Part shown: positions 26,112 to 35,054 of the stretch, one piece after another
How positions within the stretch are numbered: the first letter of the stretch is position 1
How the letters are laid out: each line of letters opens with the position of its first letter
Virus record (IMG/VR): IMGVR_UViG_3300026382_000006
Coordinates: 62,001-126,000 of that record
DNA from: a virus
Reading direction: 5' to 3' (one strand)
DNA: 64,000 nt
The notes under the pieces: generated by a model
Database searches by the model: none
Seen by the model: the letters and a program-made list of their open reading frames with translations, nothing else
Told to the model about the DNA's origin: nothing
Made by a program: the position numbers and the translations under genes

Positions 26112-26444
26112 ATGGACATAGAAAAATTAAGGACACTAAATAATCCTGTTATTGAAATCGATAGTAAATTGATTCAAGACTGGGATAAAATAGTAAATAC
26201 TGAATTTGTTAAAAATAATATAAGTCCTACTGAAATATCACAAGCAGTAGGTAATAGTTATATCGGTAATTTTTTTGGATTACTAAGTAATGAATTAAAT
26301 ATACCTATGGATGTCTGGGTACCTACTATGATTATTAATAATTTAACAAATCCTTTAGATTATAAAGGTGATAGAAAAATTTACATTATTTCTCCGGATA
26401 CAATAGATGCTATATTAGGTTATATGAAACAAAAAAAGAAATAG
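26112..26444 (+). CDS. Hypothetical protein, 110 aa
   Basis: 110 residues, no recognised family, no membrane segment, slightly basic end (KQKKK). Follows the coiled-coil gene by 12 bases behind AAAGGAAAGAAA, so probably co-transcribed. Converges on the 26448 gene with an inverted repeat between. Function unknown. Confidence 0.68.
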   Translation: MDIEKLRTLNNPVIEIDSKLIQDWDKIVNTEFVKNNISPTEISQAVGNSYIGNFFGLLSNELNIPMDVWVPTMIINNLTNPLDYKGDRKIYIISPDTIDAILGYMKQKKK

Positions 26445-26446
26445 GA

Positions 26447-26470
26447 TTCAGTATCCAAATGGATACTGAA
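26447..26470. terminator. Inverted repeat between convergent genes
   Basis: TTCAGTATCC and complement around an AAAT loop lie at the junction of convergent genes; outer GGAT/ATCC bases extend it with mismatch. Confidence 0.55.
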
Positions 26471-27773
26471 ATCCCATATTCATTCCTGGATTCATGCCTT
26501 GTGGTGGATTAGTTTGTTGCTGGGTGAATTGTTGTTGCATAGGTGGTAAACCTATACCTGGATTCACCATTTGAGGCTGCATAGGCTGTATTGTTTGTTG
26601 ATAATTTGGCATCATAGGTTGTTGTTGCATAGGCGGCATCATTTGCTGTTGAGGAAGAATTCCGCCCATAGGATTCGGCATAGGAGACCCTATATTGTTT
26701 AAAATTTTATTAATAGGATCTTCATCTTCTTCTACCTGTTGAGTATTATTAATGGTTTGTTGTTGCTGTGGTGTTTCATTAGTTATTGTTGGTTCTACTG
26801 TTGTAGATGTTTGTGCGCTAAACATTAGTTCATTATCGCTAGGTATTTCTTTTACCTCATACCAGACTTGCTCTATAAATTCTTCTAAGCTTTTAATATC
26901 AATAGGTAAATCTTTTAATTTAGCAGATTCCAAATAATCTACATCATAACCTTGTGCTTTTATAATATCAATCATAGAGTTAATATTATTCTTTATTAAC
27001 TCATAAGCTGTTAACAATATTATAAAAGCCGGAGATTTTTTATTTTCGGTACCTAGTTGAATACCACTTAAAATTTCTTCATGTGTCTTATTAAAGACGT
27101 ACTGATGAAACACCATATACGCATGTTTATCTTTATTTCTGATTTTTACATTATAGAATGTCTCGTTCTTTTTCAGATTGTTTAATCCTTCATACACAGG
27201 AAACGTAACAGTAGCTACTCTCGTATATTTTTTATCTCCTATTTTACCTCCTCTTTTTAGAAATGTATGTATATACAGCTTATTAGTTTCTAGACCAAAA
27301 ATAGCTTTATAAATGTCTACCCAATTTTTAACAGTAGACTCATCTACCAAATGCTTAATTCCAGGTGCTTTATATTTATTAAGCTCCTGAATAAATGTGA
27401 TTAGATTTGGATCTTCAATATCTTTTTTATCTGCTAAAATAGTAAACAATACTTCACCCATAACTGCAAAACTATTATTTATCTTTCTTTCCATAATTTC
27501 TCTTAATCTTAATAACGATTTATTTTCTCCTTTGATAGCAGACTCATCTACTGGATTAAATAATGCTAGAACTTGAACTGGTTTCCCATTGTTATCAATT
27601 TCTACACTAGCTCTTATATTTTCAGTAGTAGGTAATACTAACGGTTTACCATCTAACTCTACCATTAACTTACCACGTTTATCACTCTCTATGAATAGTT
27701 TTCCATTGTTATCAGTTTTTATATCAAAGACCTCTAAAAGGTCTTTATAAAAATCTATTAGATTCTTAACCAT
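26448..27773 (-). CDS. Large hypothetical protein with Gln/Pro/Met-rich C-terminal tail
   Basis: 441 residues. Residues 1-315 are an ordinary mixed domain; residues about 318-441 are low complexity, rich in Gln, Pro, Met, Asn and Gly with many QQQ and MPP runs, ending FQYPFGY. No named family. Such tails often mediate multivalent binding or self-association. It is the last gene of a minus-strand run with the 27786 and 29288 genes, likely co-transcribed. A virion or assembly role is plausible but unproven. Confidence 0.68.
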   Translation of the reverse strand: MVKNLIDFYKDLLEVFDIKTDNNGKLFIESDKRGKLMVELDGKPLVLPTTENIRASVEIDNNGKPVQVLALFNPVDESAIKGENKSLLRLREIMERKINNSFAVMGEVLFTILADKKDIEDPNLITFIQELNKYKAPGIKHLVDESTVKNWVDIYKAIFGLETNKLYIHTFLKRGGKIGDKKYTRVATVTFPVYEGLNNLKKNETFYNVKIRNKDKHAYMVFHQYVFNKTHEEILSGIQLGTENKKSPAFIILLTAYELIKNNINSMIDIIKAQGYDVDYLESAKLKDLPIDIKSLEEFIEQVWYEVKEIPSDNELMFSAQTSTTVEPTITNETPQQQQTINNTQQVEEDEDPINKILNNIGSPMPNPMGGILPQQQMMPPMQQQPMMPNYQQTIQPMQPQMVNPGIGLPPMQQQFTQQQTNPPQGMNPGMNMGFQYPFGY

Positions 27774-27785
27774 TTTACACTCCTT

Positions 27786-29243
27786 TTATATTGTTACTAT
27801 GTCGATTAGATTTCTATACTGATCAGCTACGTTATCAAATGTAGCTTTATCAGCAATCAATGGACTAAATGTAGAATCTGCAAATGTAGGAATTCTGAAA
27901 ACTACATTCGGATTATTATTTACAGATATATCTACAATGGTATCTCCTAAAATATTAGCATTTACAATTACATTTACTAACATTTGATTACCTTGTGTTA
28001 GGACAGGAGCCACCATGCTCTCAAATTTTATTCTTACCTTTTCTGCAAATTCGGATGTAATAATACCATCTACAAAAGTCTCAGCACCGAAAACTCTAGT
28101 ATCAAATTGTCCTGTTTCGTTAGTAAATGTCAACGTTATGCTAGAAAGTAAATTTTCAGATAACAATGAAGACAATGACTCCACTAACATAGTAGCCAGT
28201 CTATTCTCAATATTGCTGAGGTATAAATCTTCACTATCCATGATAGGTTGTTGACTAGTTACTACTCCTGGTCCCCTAGCATAAATTTCTTTTATCCTAT
28301 CTACGTTAGGATCAATCTTTTTCAAGTCTGCAAATGTGAATGTGTTTGTTTCACGCATTCCGTACATGGTAGATATTATCCCCATAAATTTAGATTTAAA
28401 CCTGTTATCGCTTCTCACAAATGAGATGCTGTTATCTAAAATATCTGCATCTGAATAAGTTTGTTCAGATATTTCTCTAGCATTCAAAACACCAGTAATT
28501 GTTTTGGATATATGATAAGCAGGTAAACTCAATGTTTTGTCTGTATCTACTGGTTGAATTAATGTACCTTGTGGTACGATATTTGTTTTGGGTATATCCA
28601 TACTATACTGAGCATTTATTGTTACTAATAAATCTTCAGGTCTGATAGCTACTGCATGGTTTTGATTAGGAAGCATTCCTGGATAATGTTGATGTGTTAA
28701 ATCGTTTATTTCTAATCCTCCGTTTGGAAGATGTAGTATGCTTAACTGAAGTAACACTCTAGCTATTAGTGTGCCGGTATTTGGATCAAAAGCTCTGTGT
28801 AGTTTATACAGACTGTTTACATAAAATCTCATTCTGTCATCCACCAGATCTTTATCTAGAATTACCCCAGGATATTCAGTATACCCTTGTAAAATTACTA
28901 CATTCTCACCATACCCTGTAGGGTTTGGTTCAATTACTTCCATAAAAAATCTATACCTTTTTTCTCCCCATCCATACGGGATATCTACTTTACCAACAGG
29001 GACAGCAGACGGCAACATTATGTCAGGTACAGAATTAGCAATATCAATGGGTTTGATATTCTTAGTACCTAGACTTCTTGATTTATCCACTACGTTTTCT
29101 AATCTTTCAATTTGTTCGTGTCCTGCGTTTACTTCAAAAGACCTAATGAATTGGTCTTTATAACCTTGTACCTCTGATAAAATTAATTTTGTTATTTTAA
29201 CTGGTTGTTCTAATTGTTGGGTTGGATTTGGACTGAATTCCAT
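27786..29243 (-). CDS. Probable virion structural protein, 485 aa
   Basis: 485 residues, beta-rich and Pro/Val/Thr/Asn-rich like phage structural proteins: an N-terminal domain with YRFFMEVIEPNPTGYGENVV and YTEYPGVI, then LSILHLPNGGLEINDL. No membrane segment. It resembles conserved jumbo-phage virion proteins in style, but I cannot name the phiKZ counterpart. AAAGGAGTCTAAA precedes the start and a TATATTAT box lies 39 bases upstream. Confidence 0.68.
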   Translation of the reverse strand: MEFSPNPTQQLEQPVKITKLILSEVQGYKDQFIRSFEVNAGHEQIERLENVVDKSRSLGTKNIKPIDIANSVPDIMLPSAVPVGKVDIPYGWGEKRYRFFMEVIEPNPTGYGENVVILQGYTEYPGVILDKDLVDDRMRFYVNSLYKLHRAFDPNTGTLIARVLLQLSILHLPNGGLEINDLTHQHYPGMLPNQNHAVAIRPEDLLVTINAQYSMDIPKTNIVPQGTLIQPVDTDKTLSLPAYHISKTITGVLNAREISEQTYSDADILDNSISFVRSDNRFKSKFMGIISTMYGMRETNTFTFADLKKIDPNVDRIKEIYARGPGVVTSQQPIMDSEDLYLSNIENRLATMLVESLSSLLSENLLSSITLTFTNETGQFDTRVFGAETFVDGIITSEFAEKVRIKFESMVAPVLTQGNQMLVNVIVNANILGDTIVDISVNNNPNVVFRIPTFADSTFSPLIADKATFDNVADQYRNLIDIVTI

Positions 29244-29274
29244 TTTAGACTCCTTTTCATTATTTTGTATCTTA

Positions 29275-29282
29275 ATAATATA
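29275..29282 (-). promoter_or_regulatory. TATATTAT promoter-like box
   Basis: The minus strand reads TTTATATATTATTAAGATAC, sharing TTTATATATTAYTAAGATA with the box at 9832-9839; it starts 39 bases before the ATG at 29243. Confidence 0.5.
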
Positions 29283-29287
29283 TAAAC

Positions 29288-30826
29288 TTATGCTTGTGCA
29301 AACTCCTCTACGTCAATTAGCAATCTAGCTAACTGATTTTTAATATCTTCATTTATTCTAACATGTTTCGATGTGACATCCTCAAACATTTCTTCCACGG
29401 GTAGTGTCGTAATTAGGTTGTATTTATTTAATTCGATCGCTACGGTATCTATGAATTCTCTTATATAGGAAACATACTTAATTTCATTTTTAGATTTAAT
29501 ACCTCTATGATATGGATAAAGTTCGTTTAACCTTTCTTCCAAATCTTTGGATACTTTATTTCTAAGTGATATGGATAATTGATGTAAATCGTCTTTTACC
29601 TTATAACTACCCATAATTAATGCCAATTCTTTATGTCCTCTTTCAAGACACCATTCAATAGCCACAGCTAGACCATTTAATAATAAATCAATAGGAATAT
29701 AATCTACTGATCTAGGATCTATTATCCTCTTTAAAATAATAGCAATTAGTTTAATTGTTTCTACTGGTATTAACTCGCTAGCTAATGGCTCTATAGCCTG
29801 TCTTATTTTATATACGTTATCTGGATTTTTAATTCCCATATCTCTGATTAAATAATCTAAATTTTCATATACGAATTTAAATTCTACCGCAAAGCCTTCA
29901 GTTATATCAGTAGGTACCCTGTATGTTTCCATAGTAGATTCATTATCTTCTTCACTACTACCACCAAAAGCTTGTTTCTTAATTCTTACATTACTACTAC
30001 TAGTAATGTCTTTTAGTTTAATTTTATTCTTTACAAAATTATAAAGTTTAGTTACTAAGTTTTTCTCATTGATATCTGCTCTCTCGTTACTAACTAGTAA
30101 TCTCTGAAATAACGCGCTACCTAACACATAATAAGGCATATCGTCTTTAGATACTATCTTTTCTATAATCCTAATACTGGATTCTTCTTCATTAAGGAAG
30201 CTAATATCTGTTAATTTAGTAATATAATCCAATAACTTTTGAAATGGAGGCGATTTAAATATTGGATGCCCTACATAAAAGTTTAACAATATAAACTCTT
30301 TATATAGTTGGGGTATTTGTGATTCTTTTACAGCTGCAAATTCACCTACTACACCTAGTGTCGATTTTAAGACAGTGATGAGAGATACCAGTTGATAATA
30401 ATCTTCTTTAAGATAAGTTTGTTCTCTAGATCCCTCATCATTGACTATTATTTCATCGTTAAATTCATCTTTTAACATTTCAGGTGCTCTTACAATACCT
30501 GTTTGTTTAATGAAATTATAGACATCCTGCAAATCAAACATATCCAAAATATGATGCACGTATTCAACAGGCAGAGGATCTAGTGATCTAGTCGTGAATA
30601 CAGAAAGCATTCCTTCTTTAGCCTCTTCTTCTCTTTTAAATAATTCATCTTTAAATTCTTTGCCTTTATAATCCAGATAACGATTTAAAATATAAAACGT
30701 ACCCTCCTTATCTAAACCATCTTTCAATCTCCTATTAATTATAGACTCAATGCTGAATTCTATAGATTTATTTTTATGTTCTACTAACACCTTTGTATTG
30801 GCTAATAAATCCGACAATTTAAACAT
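29288..30826 (-). CDS. Hypothetical protein, 512 aa
   Basis: 512 residues, predominantly helical and charged, with no recognisable catalytic motif or membrane segment. A Ser/Glu-rich linker (GGSSEEDNESTMET) lies near residue 300. It precedes the 485-residue virion-like gene. Its size is close to the fifth, non-catalytic subunit of the phiKZ non-virion RNA polymerase (gp68, about 520 residues), and RNAP genes are nearby, but length alone does not establish that; I list it only as a possibility. Confidence 0.68.
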   Translation of the reverse strand: MFKLSDLLANTKVLVEHKNKSIEFSIESIINRRLKDGLDKEGTFYILNRYLDYKGKEFKDELFKREEEAKEGMLSVFTTRSLDPLPVEYVHHILDMFDLQDVYNFIKQTGIVRAPEMLKDEFNDEIIVNDEGSREQTYLKEDYYQLVSLITVLKSTLGVVGEFAAVKESQIPQLYKEFILLNFYVGHPIFKSPPFQKLLDYITKLTDISFLNEEESSIRIIEKIVSKDDMPYYVLGSALFQRLLVSNERADINEKNLVTKLYNFVKNKIKLKDITSSSNVRIKKQAFGGSSEEDNESTMETYRVPTDITEGFAVEFKFVYENLDYLIRDMGIKNPDNVYKIRQAIEPLASELIPVETIKLIAIILKRIIDPRSVDYIPIDLLLNGLAVAIEWCLERGHKELALIMGSYKVKDDLHQLSISLRNKVSKDLEERLNELYPYHRGIKSKNEIKYVSYIREFIDTVAIELNKYNLITTLPVEEMFEDVTSKHVRINEDIKNQLARLLIDVEEFAQA

Positions 30827-30849
30827 ATTGGACTCCTTTTATAGTATTC

Positions 30850-31497
30850 TTAAAAATCAAACTCTTCTAACTCACTAGGTGTTGATGATGATTTTTTGTC
30901 TTCTTTCTTATAAGATTTTGTAGTTGTTTTTCCATTGTCGTTTTCATTTGGTTCAGGCAACACTTCTGGAAACATTGAAAGTACTTTATCAAATGTACTG
31001 GCATACGCCATAGTCCATCTCTTGCTAGCCTCGCTATCTGGTAAAGGATTACCTTTATTATCTAATAATCTTAAATATGGTGTAGGTAATAACTTAAAAT
31101 AATACCTTTTACCTTCAGGTGTTTTAACACCTATAAAGTTTACTACTTCACCATCAAATTCTTTTCTACCAACAACTAAATAACCTGCTAAAGCCTTTTC
31201 ATCTGTCATCTTCTTAGTTTTTTCATCCCAGATAGGTCTAGATACCTCTATAAATCTTACATAATCATTGGGTTGTTCATTTAGTATATATAATTCATTT
31301 ACAAGTACTTCAACACCTATTCTATTTACAGGTAAATTAAAAACAGGTTTTGTAAATTTATCTCTCTCTGAGATTTTGTTTATATATACATAGAATCTTA
31401 AAAAATTTTTCCATCCGCCTATTCTTAGTCTGACCTCTTTTTCTCCGTGCTGATTATATAATGTTACCTTTCCAAAGATTTTATCTTTGTCCCACAT
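30850..31497 (-). CDS. Probable single-stranded DNA-binding protein
   Basis: 215 residues. Residues 1-150 are beta-rich with aromatic and basic positions (FGKVTLYNQHG, VRLRIGGWKNFLRFYVYI, GRKEFDGEVVNFIGV), compatible with an OB fold. Residues about 178-205 are a Lys/Ser/Thr/Asn linker. The end, ELEEFDF, is the acidic hydrophobic tip typical of SSB proteins, which binds partner replication proteins. Domain order and tip are as in SSBs; sequence identity is too low to name a family. A perfect 20-bp palindrome upstream may be an autoregulatory site. Confidence 0.55.
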   Translation of the reverse strand: MWDKDKIFGKVTLYNQHGEKEVRLRIGGWKNFLRFYVYINKISERDKFTKPVFNLPVNRIGVEVLVNELYILNEQPNDYVRFIEVSRPIWDEKTKKMTDEKALAGYLVVGRKEFDGEVVNFIGVKTPEGKRYYFKLLPTPYLRLLDNKGNPLPDSEASKRWTMAYASTFDKVLSMFPEVLPEPNENDNGKTTTKSYKKEDKKSSSTPSELEEFDF

Positions 31498-31519
31498 TTT
31501 TAACTCCTTAATTTAATTT

Positions 31520-31539
31520 AATGTTTTCCGGAAAACATT
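31520..31539. promoter_or_regulatory. 20-bp perfect palindrome upstream of SSB-like gene
   Basis: AATGTTTTCCGGAAAACATT has no loop and sits about 22 bases upstream of the ATG at 31497, separate from the upstream gene's own hairpin. It may be an operator for a dimeric regulator or a leader RNA hairpin. Confidence 0.45.
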
Positions 31540-31586
31540 AGGAATATTCTTTCCTCATGAATGATATATGGTTAAAAAACATTGTA

Positions 31587-31609
31587 GTCTACCGTATTGA
31601 ACGGTAGAC
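31587..31609 (-). terminator. Hairpin at end of the 31589 gene
   Basis: GTCTACCGT and its complement with an ATTGA loop; overlaps the final codons of the minus-strand gene. Confidence 0.45.
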
Positions 31610-32443
31610 ATACGGTATTTCTCGTTTTAACTTTGTATAAAAATCTAAGTCGGTATGTAAAATGTCTCTTTTAATTTTCTCTATTTTTGTTCTATAATTC
31701 CAGTGTTTTTTAAGTGCTATATCGTATATCTTTTCTCTTATTGGTATATTCATAGGTTTAACAAAATAATCATCTCCAAATATATAATAAATGAATTCGT
31801 TAAATGGTAAAATACTCATATCTTTTTTTCCTAACTTTTTATACTTAGTATACCATTTGTTATATTTCTTAAATTCACCTGTAAAAGACTCTATTAAATC
31901 TACTCTTGTATTATACACATAATTTAATAAGTCTATACCATTATGTGTCGTAATTAATGTTTTACTGTAATCATCATCAAACTTAGGTAATTTAAAACCC
32001 GTTTTAATTACAGGTAAATCTTGATATTCCAAAATGGCTTTAGATACTACCTCTTGTGTAATTAATGTATAGTATTTCAACGACTTAAAATCATTAATGG
32101 TTTTAAACCTATTACCTAACTTACTGGATACCTGTTTATAATTAGGTATGTAAAACACTATTTCTGTATCGCTGTTATTAAAGTTTTCTATTATCAATTT
32201 CATTTCTTCTACCAAATATTTGGTAAAATCAATTAAGTTATTATCTAATTTCAAATATCTTATTTTATCACCGGTCTTACCATCCATCATAGCTATTAGG
32301 TTTCTAACTAATGTATGAACATTTATCAAGTATCTTTGATAAGAATTTAATAATTCTTTTTCTATTAGTTTTTCTATTATTACACCAGTTGCTGAATTAA
32401 TACCAGTATAGCTCTTTCTATCACTAGGTAGATTTGGTTTCAT
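31589..32443 (-). CDS. Hypothetical protein, 284 aa
   Basis: I start at the ATG at 32443, behind AAAAGGAGTCTAAG; the longer frame would add eight codons that are the binding site. 284 residues, helical, Lys/Tyr/Ile-rich, no recognised motif or membrane span. It lies between the SbcD-type nuclease and the SSB-like gene on the same strand, which suggests a DNA-metabolism accessory role by context only. Confidence 0.68.
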   Translation of the reverse strand: MKPNLPSDRKSYTGINSATGVIIEKLIEKELLNSYQRYLINVHTLVRNLIAMMDGKTGDKIRYLKLDNNLIDFTKYLVEEMKLIIENFNNSDTEIVFYIPNYKQVSSKLGNRFKTINDFKSLKYYTLITQEVVSKAILEYQDLPVIKTGFKLPKFDDDYSKTLITTHNGIDLLNYVYNTRVDLIESFTGEFKKYNKWYTKYKKLGKKDMSILPFNEFIYYIFGDDYFVKPMNIPIREKIYDIALKKHWNYRTKIEKIKRDILHTDLDFYTKLKREIPYVYRSIR

Positions 32444-32474
32444 CTTAGACTCCTTTTCGTATATCATCCTTTAA

Positions 32475-32482
32475 ATAATATA
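32475..32482 (-). promoter_or_regulatory. TATATTAT promoter-like box
   Basis: The minus strand reads CTAATATATTATTTAAAGG, box starting 39 bases before the ATG at 32443 and immediately after the nuclease gene stop. Confidence 0.38.
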
Positions 32483-33610
32483 TTAGAGTATATTATTTAA
32501 TTCCTCTAACAATAATTTCTCATCTATATCGTTAGGTATATTTTCCATAATATAATTCTTAATAGCCTCTTCATCTAGCTTTACAATATCTATATTTATA
32601 TCTGTTGTTAATTCCATATTGTTAATTTCATTTTTTACTTTATCCTTTTTTGTAACAGTGAATCTTAAGTTTGGATAGAGTTGTTTTAATTCAAAAAGAT
32701 TATCTTTTATTTTTATTTCATCTGTAGTCAAAAACCTTACAAATGCTAATTCGTTATTGTTTAATTTTTTAAGTTCTTTTTCTATTTTATTCCAATCTGT
32801 TTTACTCAAATCGAATGTTTTAAAAATCATGGCTGTTTTATTCTCTAATACCTTAAAATCAAAAGTACCATTTTCAAAAAGATTTACTATCAATCCACCT
32901 TTTGTATCTTTTTCGTCAGAATGGTTTAATCTATCAAAACTACCAGGTACTAGAATTTTCTCATATACAGAAGGATTATGCACGTGACCGCAGTTAACAG
33001 TATAATTTACCAATTTAACATACTCTTCTTGGTTATGAAATGCTGGTGATTCTATATTAGGTATTTGATACTTGAATGCACCGTGCATAATTATTATATC
33101 TACTTTATCTAAACCATGTGTAATTAAAATCTTCTTCACATCTTTTAACGTATCCTCAGCATTTTCCTTCCATTCGTCAGGTATATACAAAACTGATAAA
33201 CCTAAATCTTTCATGAACTCAATATCTAATTTATCAAAGTACCTATAATCTACTTCATCTTCTATGCCTAACGATTTTATAATTTCTGTCAATTGTTTTA
33301 CCTGTTTTCTATCATGACTAGGTGTACCTTCTAAAATTCTTAACTTAATATCATTATTTTTACAAAATACTAATAGTCTGGATAACCAGCTATATGCTAG
33401 TATACTATCTTTATTACTGTTTGATAATAGCCTATCAAACACATCTCCTGCTATAAAAATAATTCTTGTTTTTAATATTGTATCTAAATTTCTTTTAAAA
33501 AACAAATCTAAATTTCTTACTATGTATTCTGTTTTATTTTTATCATGTCCCAAATGTAAATCTGATAACAATAAATATGAAATTACTGGATATTTGATAC
33601 TAGTTTTCAT
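32483..33610 (-). CDS. SbcD/Mre11-type metallophosphoesterase nuclease
   Basis: 375 residues. Calcineurin-like metal motifs occur in order: LLLSDLHLGH (Asp17, His19), IAGDVFDRL (Asp56, Asp59), GTPSHDRK in the usual GNHD position (His99, Asp100), MHGAF, and CGHVHNP. These are the signatures of SbcD/Mre11 and phage gp47-like nucleases, which process DNA ends and recombination intermediates with an SbcC/Rad50-type ATPase. No such ATPase gene is visible in this window. The Asn of GNHD is replaced by a longer Thr-Pro-Ser insertion. The helical C-terminal 80 residues may bind the partner. Confidence 0.85.
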   Translation of the reverse strand: MKTSIKYPVISYLLLSDLHLGHDKNKTEYIVRNLDLFFKRNLDTILKTRIIFIAGDVFDRLLSNSNKDSILAYSWLSRLLVFCKNNDIKLRILEGTPSHDRKQVKQLTEIIKSLGIEDEVDYRYFDKLDIEFMKDLGLSVLYIPDEWKENAEDTLKDVKKILITHGLDKVDIIIMHGAFKYQIPNIESPAFHNQEEYVKLVNYTVNCGHVHNPSVYEKILVPGSFDRLNHSDEKDTKGGLIVNLFENGTFDFKVLENKTAMIFKTFDLSKTDWNKIEKELKKLNNNELAFVRFLTTDEIKIKDNLFELKQLYPNLRFTVTKKDKVKNEINNMELTTDINIDIVKLDEEAIKNYIMENIPNDIDEKLLLEELNNIL

Positions 33611-33653
33611 TAGTCCTCCTGATTTGATGAAAATTTATTTTAAAGGAATTATC

Positions 33654-34064
33654 ATGGCAACCTTACCCACCCTAACATTATCTGGTTTTACAGAAGACAG
33701 AGGTGTAATGATATATAAACTGTTTGGATATTTTCTTACATCAGACTATTCGCAGACTGTAATTTATTATGGTAAAATTCATAGTCTTAAATACATATTA
33801 ATGCAATCGAGTAATGATTTTACAGAATTAAAAAGTAATATAAATGCTAGTTTAACAGAACTTTACAAGCGGTATTATGATACAGTAGATGTGACTACAG
33901 AGATTAAAGAAGAAGATGAGAATAAGAAAAAGAAATACAGTATTACCATTGAAATAGAAGCTACTTACAATGGTAATGTCTATAAATTAACACAAACAGC
34001 ACACATTGCAAACAATATTATTTCTAACCTAGATGAATTATTGAGTAAATTATTATTACTATAA
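33654..34064 (+). CDS. Hypothetical protein, 136 aa
   Basis: The start at 33654 is chosen for AAAGGAATTATC just upstream; the longer frame would run back into the divergent nuclease gene. 136 residues, beta-rich at both ends with a central Glu/Asp/Lys stretch (KEEDENKKKK). No family recognised. First of a two-gene plus-strand unit, 10 bases before the next gene. Function unknown. Confidence 0.66.
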   Translation: MATLPTLTLSGFTEDRGVMIYKLFGYFLTSDYSQTVIYYGKIHSLKYILMQSSNDFTELKSNINASLTELYKRYYDTVDVTTEIKEEDENKKKKYSITIEIEATYNGNVYKLTQTAHIANNIISNLDELLSKLLLL

Positions 34065-34074
34065 GGAGTAAATT

Positions 34075-34683
34075 ATGGAAGAAAATCAAAATGCCTTATT
34101 AAAGCTAAAGGAAATGCAAGAAAGAAGCATTATAGAATACTTAGAAGAAGCTAGCAACATCGTAAGCGAAGTTCTAAAATATGAAGATGAACCACTGGTA
34201 GAAAGTGATTTTATTAAATACTTTTTACCATTATTAAAAGGCGATATTGAACCAAATGAAGAAAACATAAAAACTTACATAGAAAATATGTATAACGCTA
34301 CTGGTAGCTATTATAGAGGGATAAAAGTAATCGATGATAAAACTAAAGAAGAATTATTTGTATTACCGCCTATTATGTTAGATATCGATCCTGACTCCAT
34401 CGTGGCTAAAAACGTAGATTATTATAAAATGGTAAATATGTTTAAACAAATTTCAGACAATAATCCATTCGAAGCTGAAAAGTTTTTAGGTAAAGCTACT
34501 GAAGGAATTGCAAAAGCTACAAAACCAGACGAAGAACAATTAAAAAAATATTTGGATGGAGTAGTTAAAATGTTTAAACGTTATAATATAAACTTTGAAA
34601 GTAATGAGAAAAGCAAAAATAAAGAGACATTAAAACAAACTGAACCTGAAGACAGCATAAGTGATTTTTTAGATTATGAATAA
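34075..34683 (+). CDS. Hypothetical acidic helical protein, 202 aa
   Basis: 202 residues, acidic and mostly helical, ending in a Lys/Glu-rich linker and an acidic aromatic tip (DSISDFLDYE) similar in style to protein-interaction tails. No recognised family. Binding site AAGGAGTAAATT. A chaperone or partner role is possible but not shown. Confidence 0.66.
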   Translation: MEENQNALLKLKEMQERSIIEYLEEASNIVSEVLKYEDEPLVESDFIKYFLPLLKGDIEPNEENIKTYIENMYNATGSYYRGIKVIDDKTKEELFVLPPIMLDIDPDSIVAKNVDYYKMVNMFKQISDNNPFEAEKFLGKATEGIAKATKPDEEQLKKYLDGVVKMFKRYNINFESNEKSKNKETLKQTEPEDSISDFLDYE

Positions 34684-34686
34684 TAT

Positions 34687-34720
34687 TAGATTACTGAGAG
34701 TAAACACTCTCAGTAATCTA
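34687..34720. terminator. Inverted repeat between convergent genes
   Basis: Fifteen-bp arms (TAGATTACTGAGAGT and complement) around an AAAC loop, between the stops of the convergent genes at 34683 and 34710. The longest arms of the set. Confidence 0.68.
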
Positions 34721-35051
34721 ATGGACTTATATATTCGTATGTATAACCATCTAGCATATCGTTTACCTGATCCACTTTACCTACGTAAAAACTGTACCTA
34801 CTACCACCAAACATAAAATTAAAAATAACAGGTCTTTCTGATAACTTATCTTTATAATTTTTTATTACATCAGTTACTAGTAACCTCAGAATTAATCCTT
34901 CGTTAAAATTCGCCGTATTTAATTTGTTAATTCCTATACCTATATCACCTATTGTGGTATGTATTATATCTAACATTTCTTTAAGATCTTCCGAAGAAAT
35001 ATCTAGATTATAGATATTATCCCTGATATGTTTAATATCTTTTATTAACAT
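34710..35051 (-). CDS. Hypothetical protein, 113 aa, tail/baseplate locus
   Basis: 113 residues, N-terminal half helical, C-terminal half beta-rich (RPVIFNFMFGGSRYSFYVG). No named family. It lies 3 bases after the hub-like gene on the same strand, so probably a small tail or baseplate component; this is positional inference. Confidence 0.62.
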   Translation of the reverse strand: MLIKDIKHIRDNIYNLDISSEDLKEMLDIIHTTIGDIGIGINKLNTANFNEGLILRLLVTDVIKNYKDKLSERPVIFNFMFGGSRYSFYVGKVDQVNDMLDGYTYEYISPLDY

Positions 35052-35054
35052 TTT

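Noticed and set aside
26448-26820. Tandem repeat or CRISPR-like array
   Set aside because: The repetitiveness is Gln/Pro/Met-rich coding sequence with irregular units in a valid frame; there are no spacers or conserved direct repeats.
33522-33653. Upstream extension of the 33654 gene
   Set aside because: It overlaps the divergent nuclease gene and has no ribosome binding site, whereas AAAGGAATTATC precedes the internal ATG.
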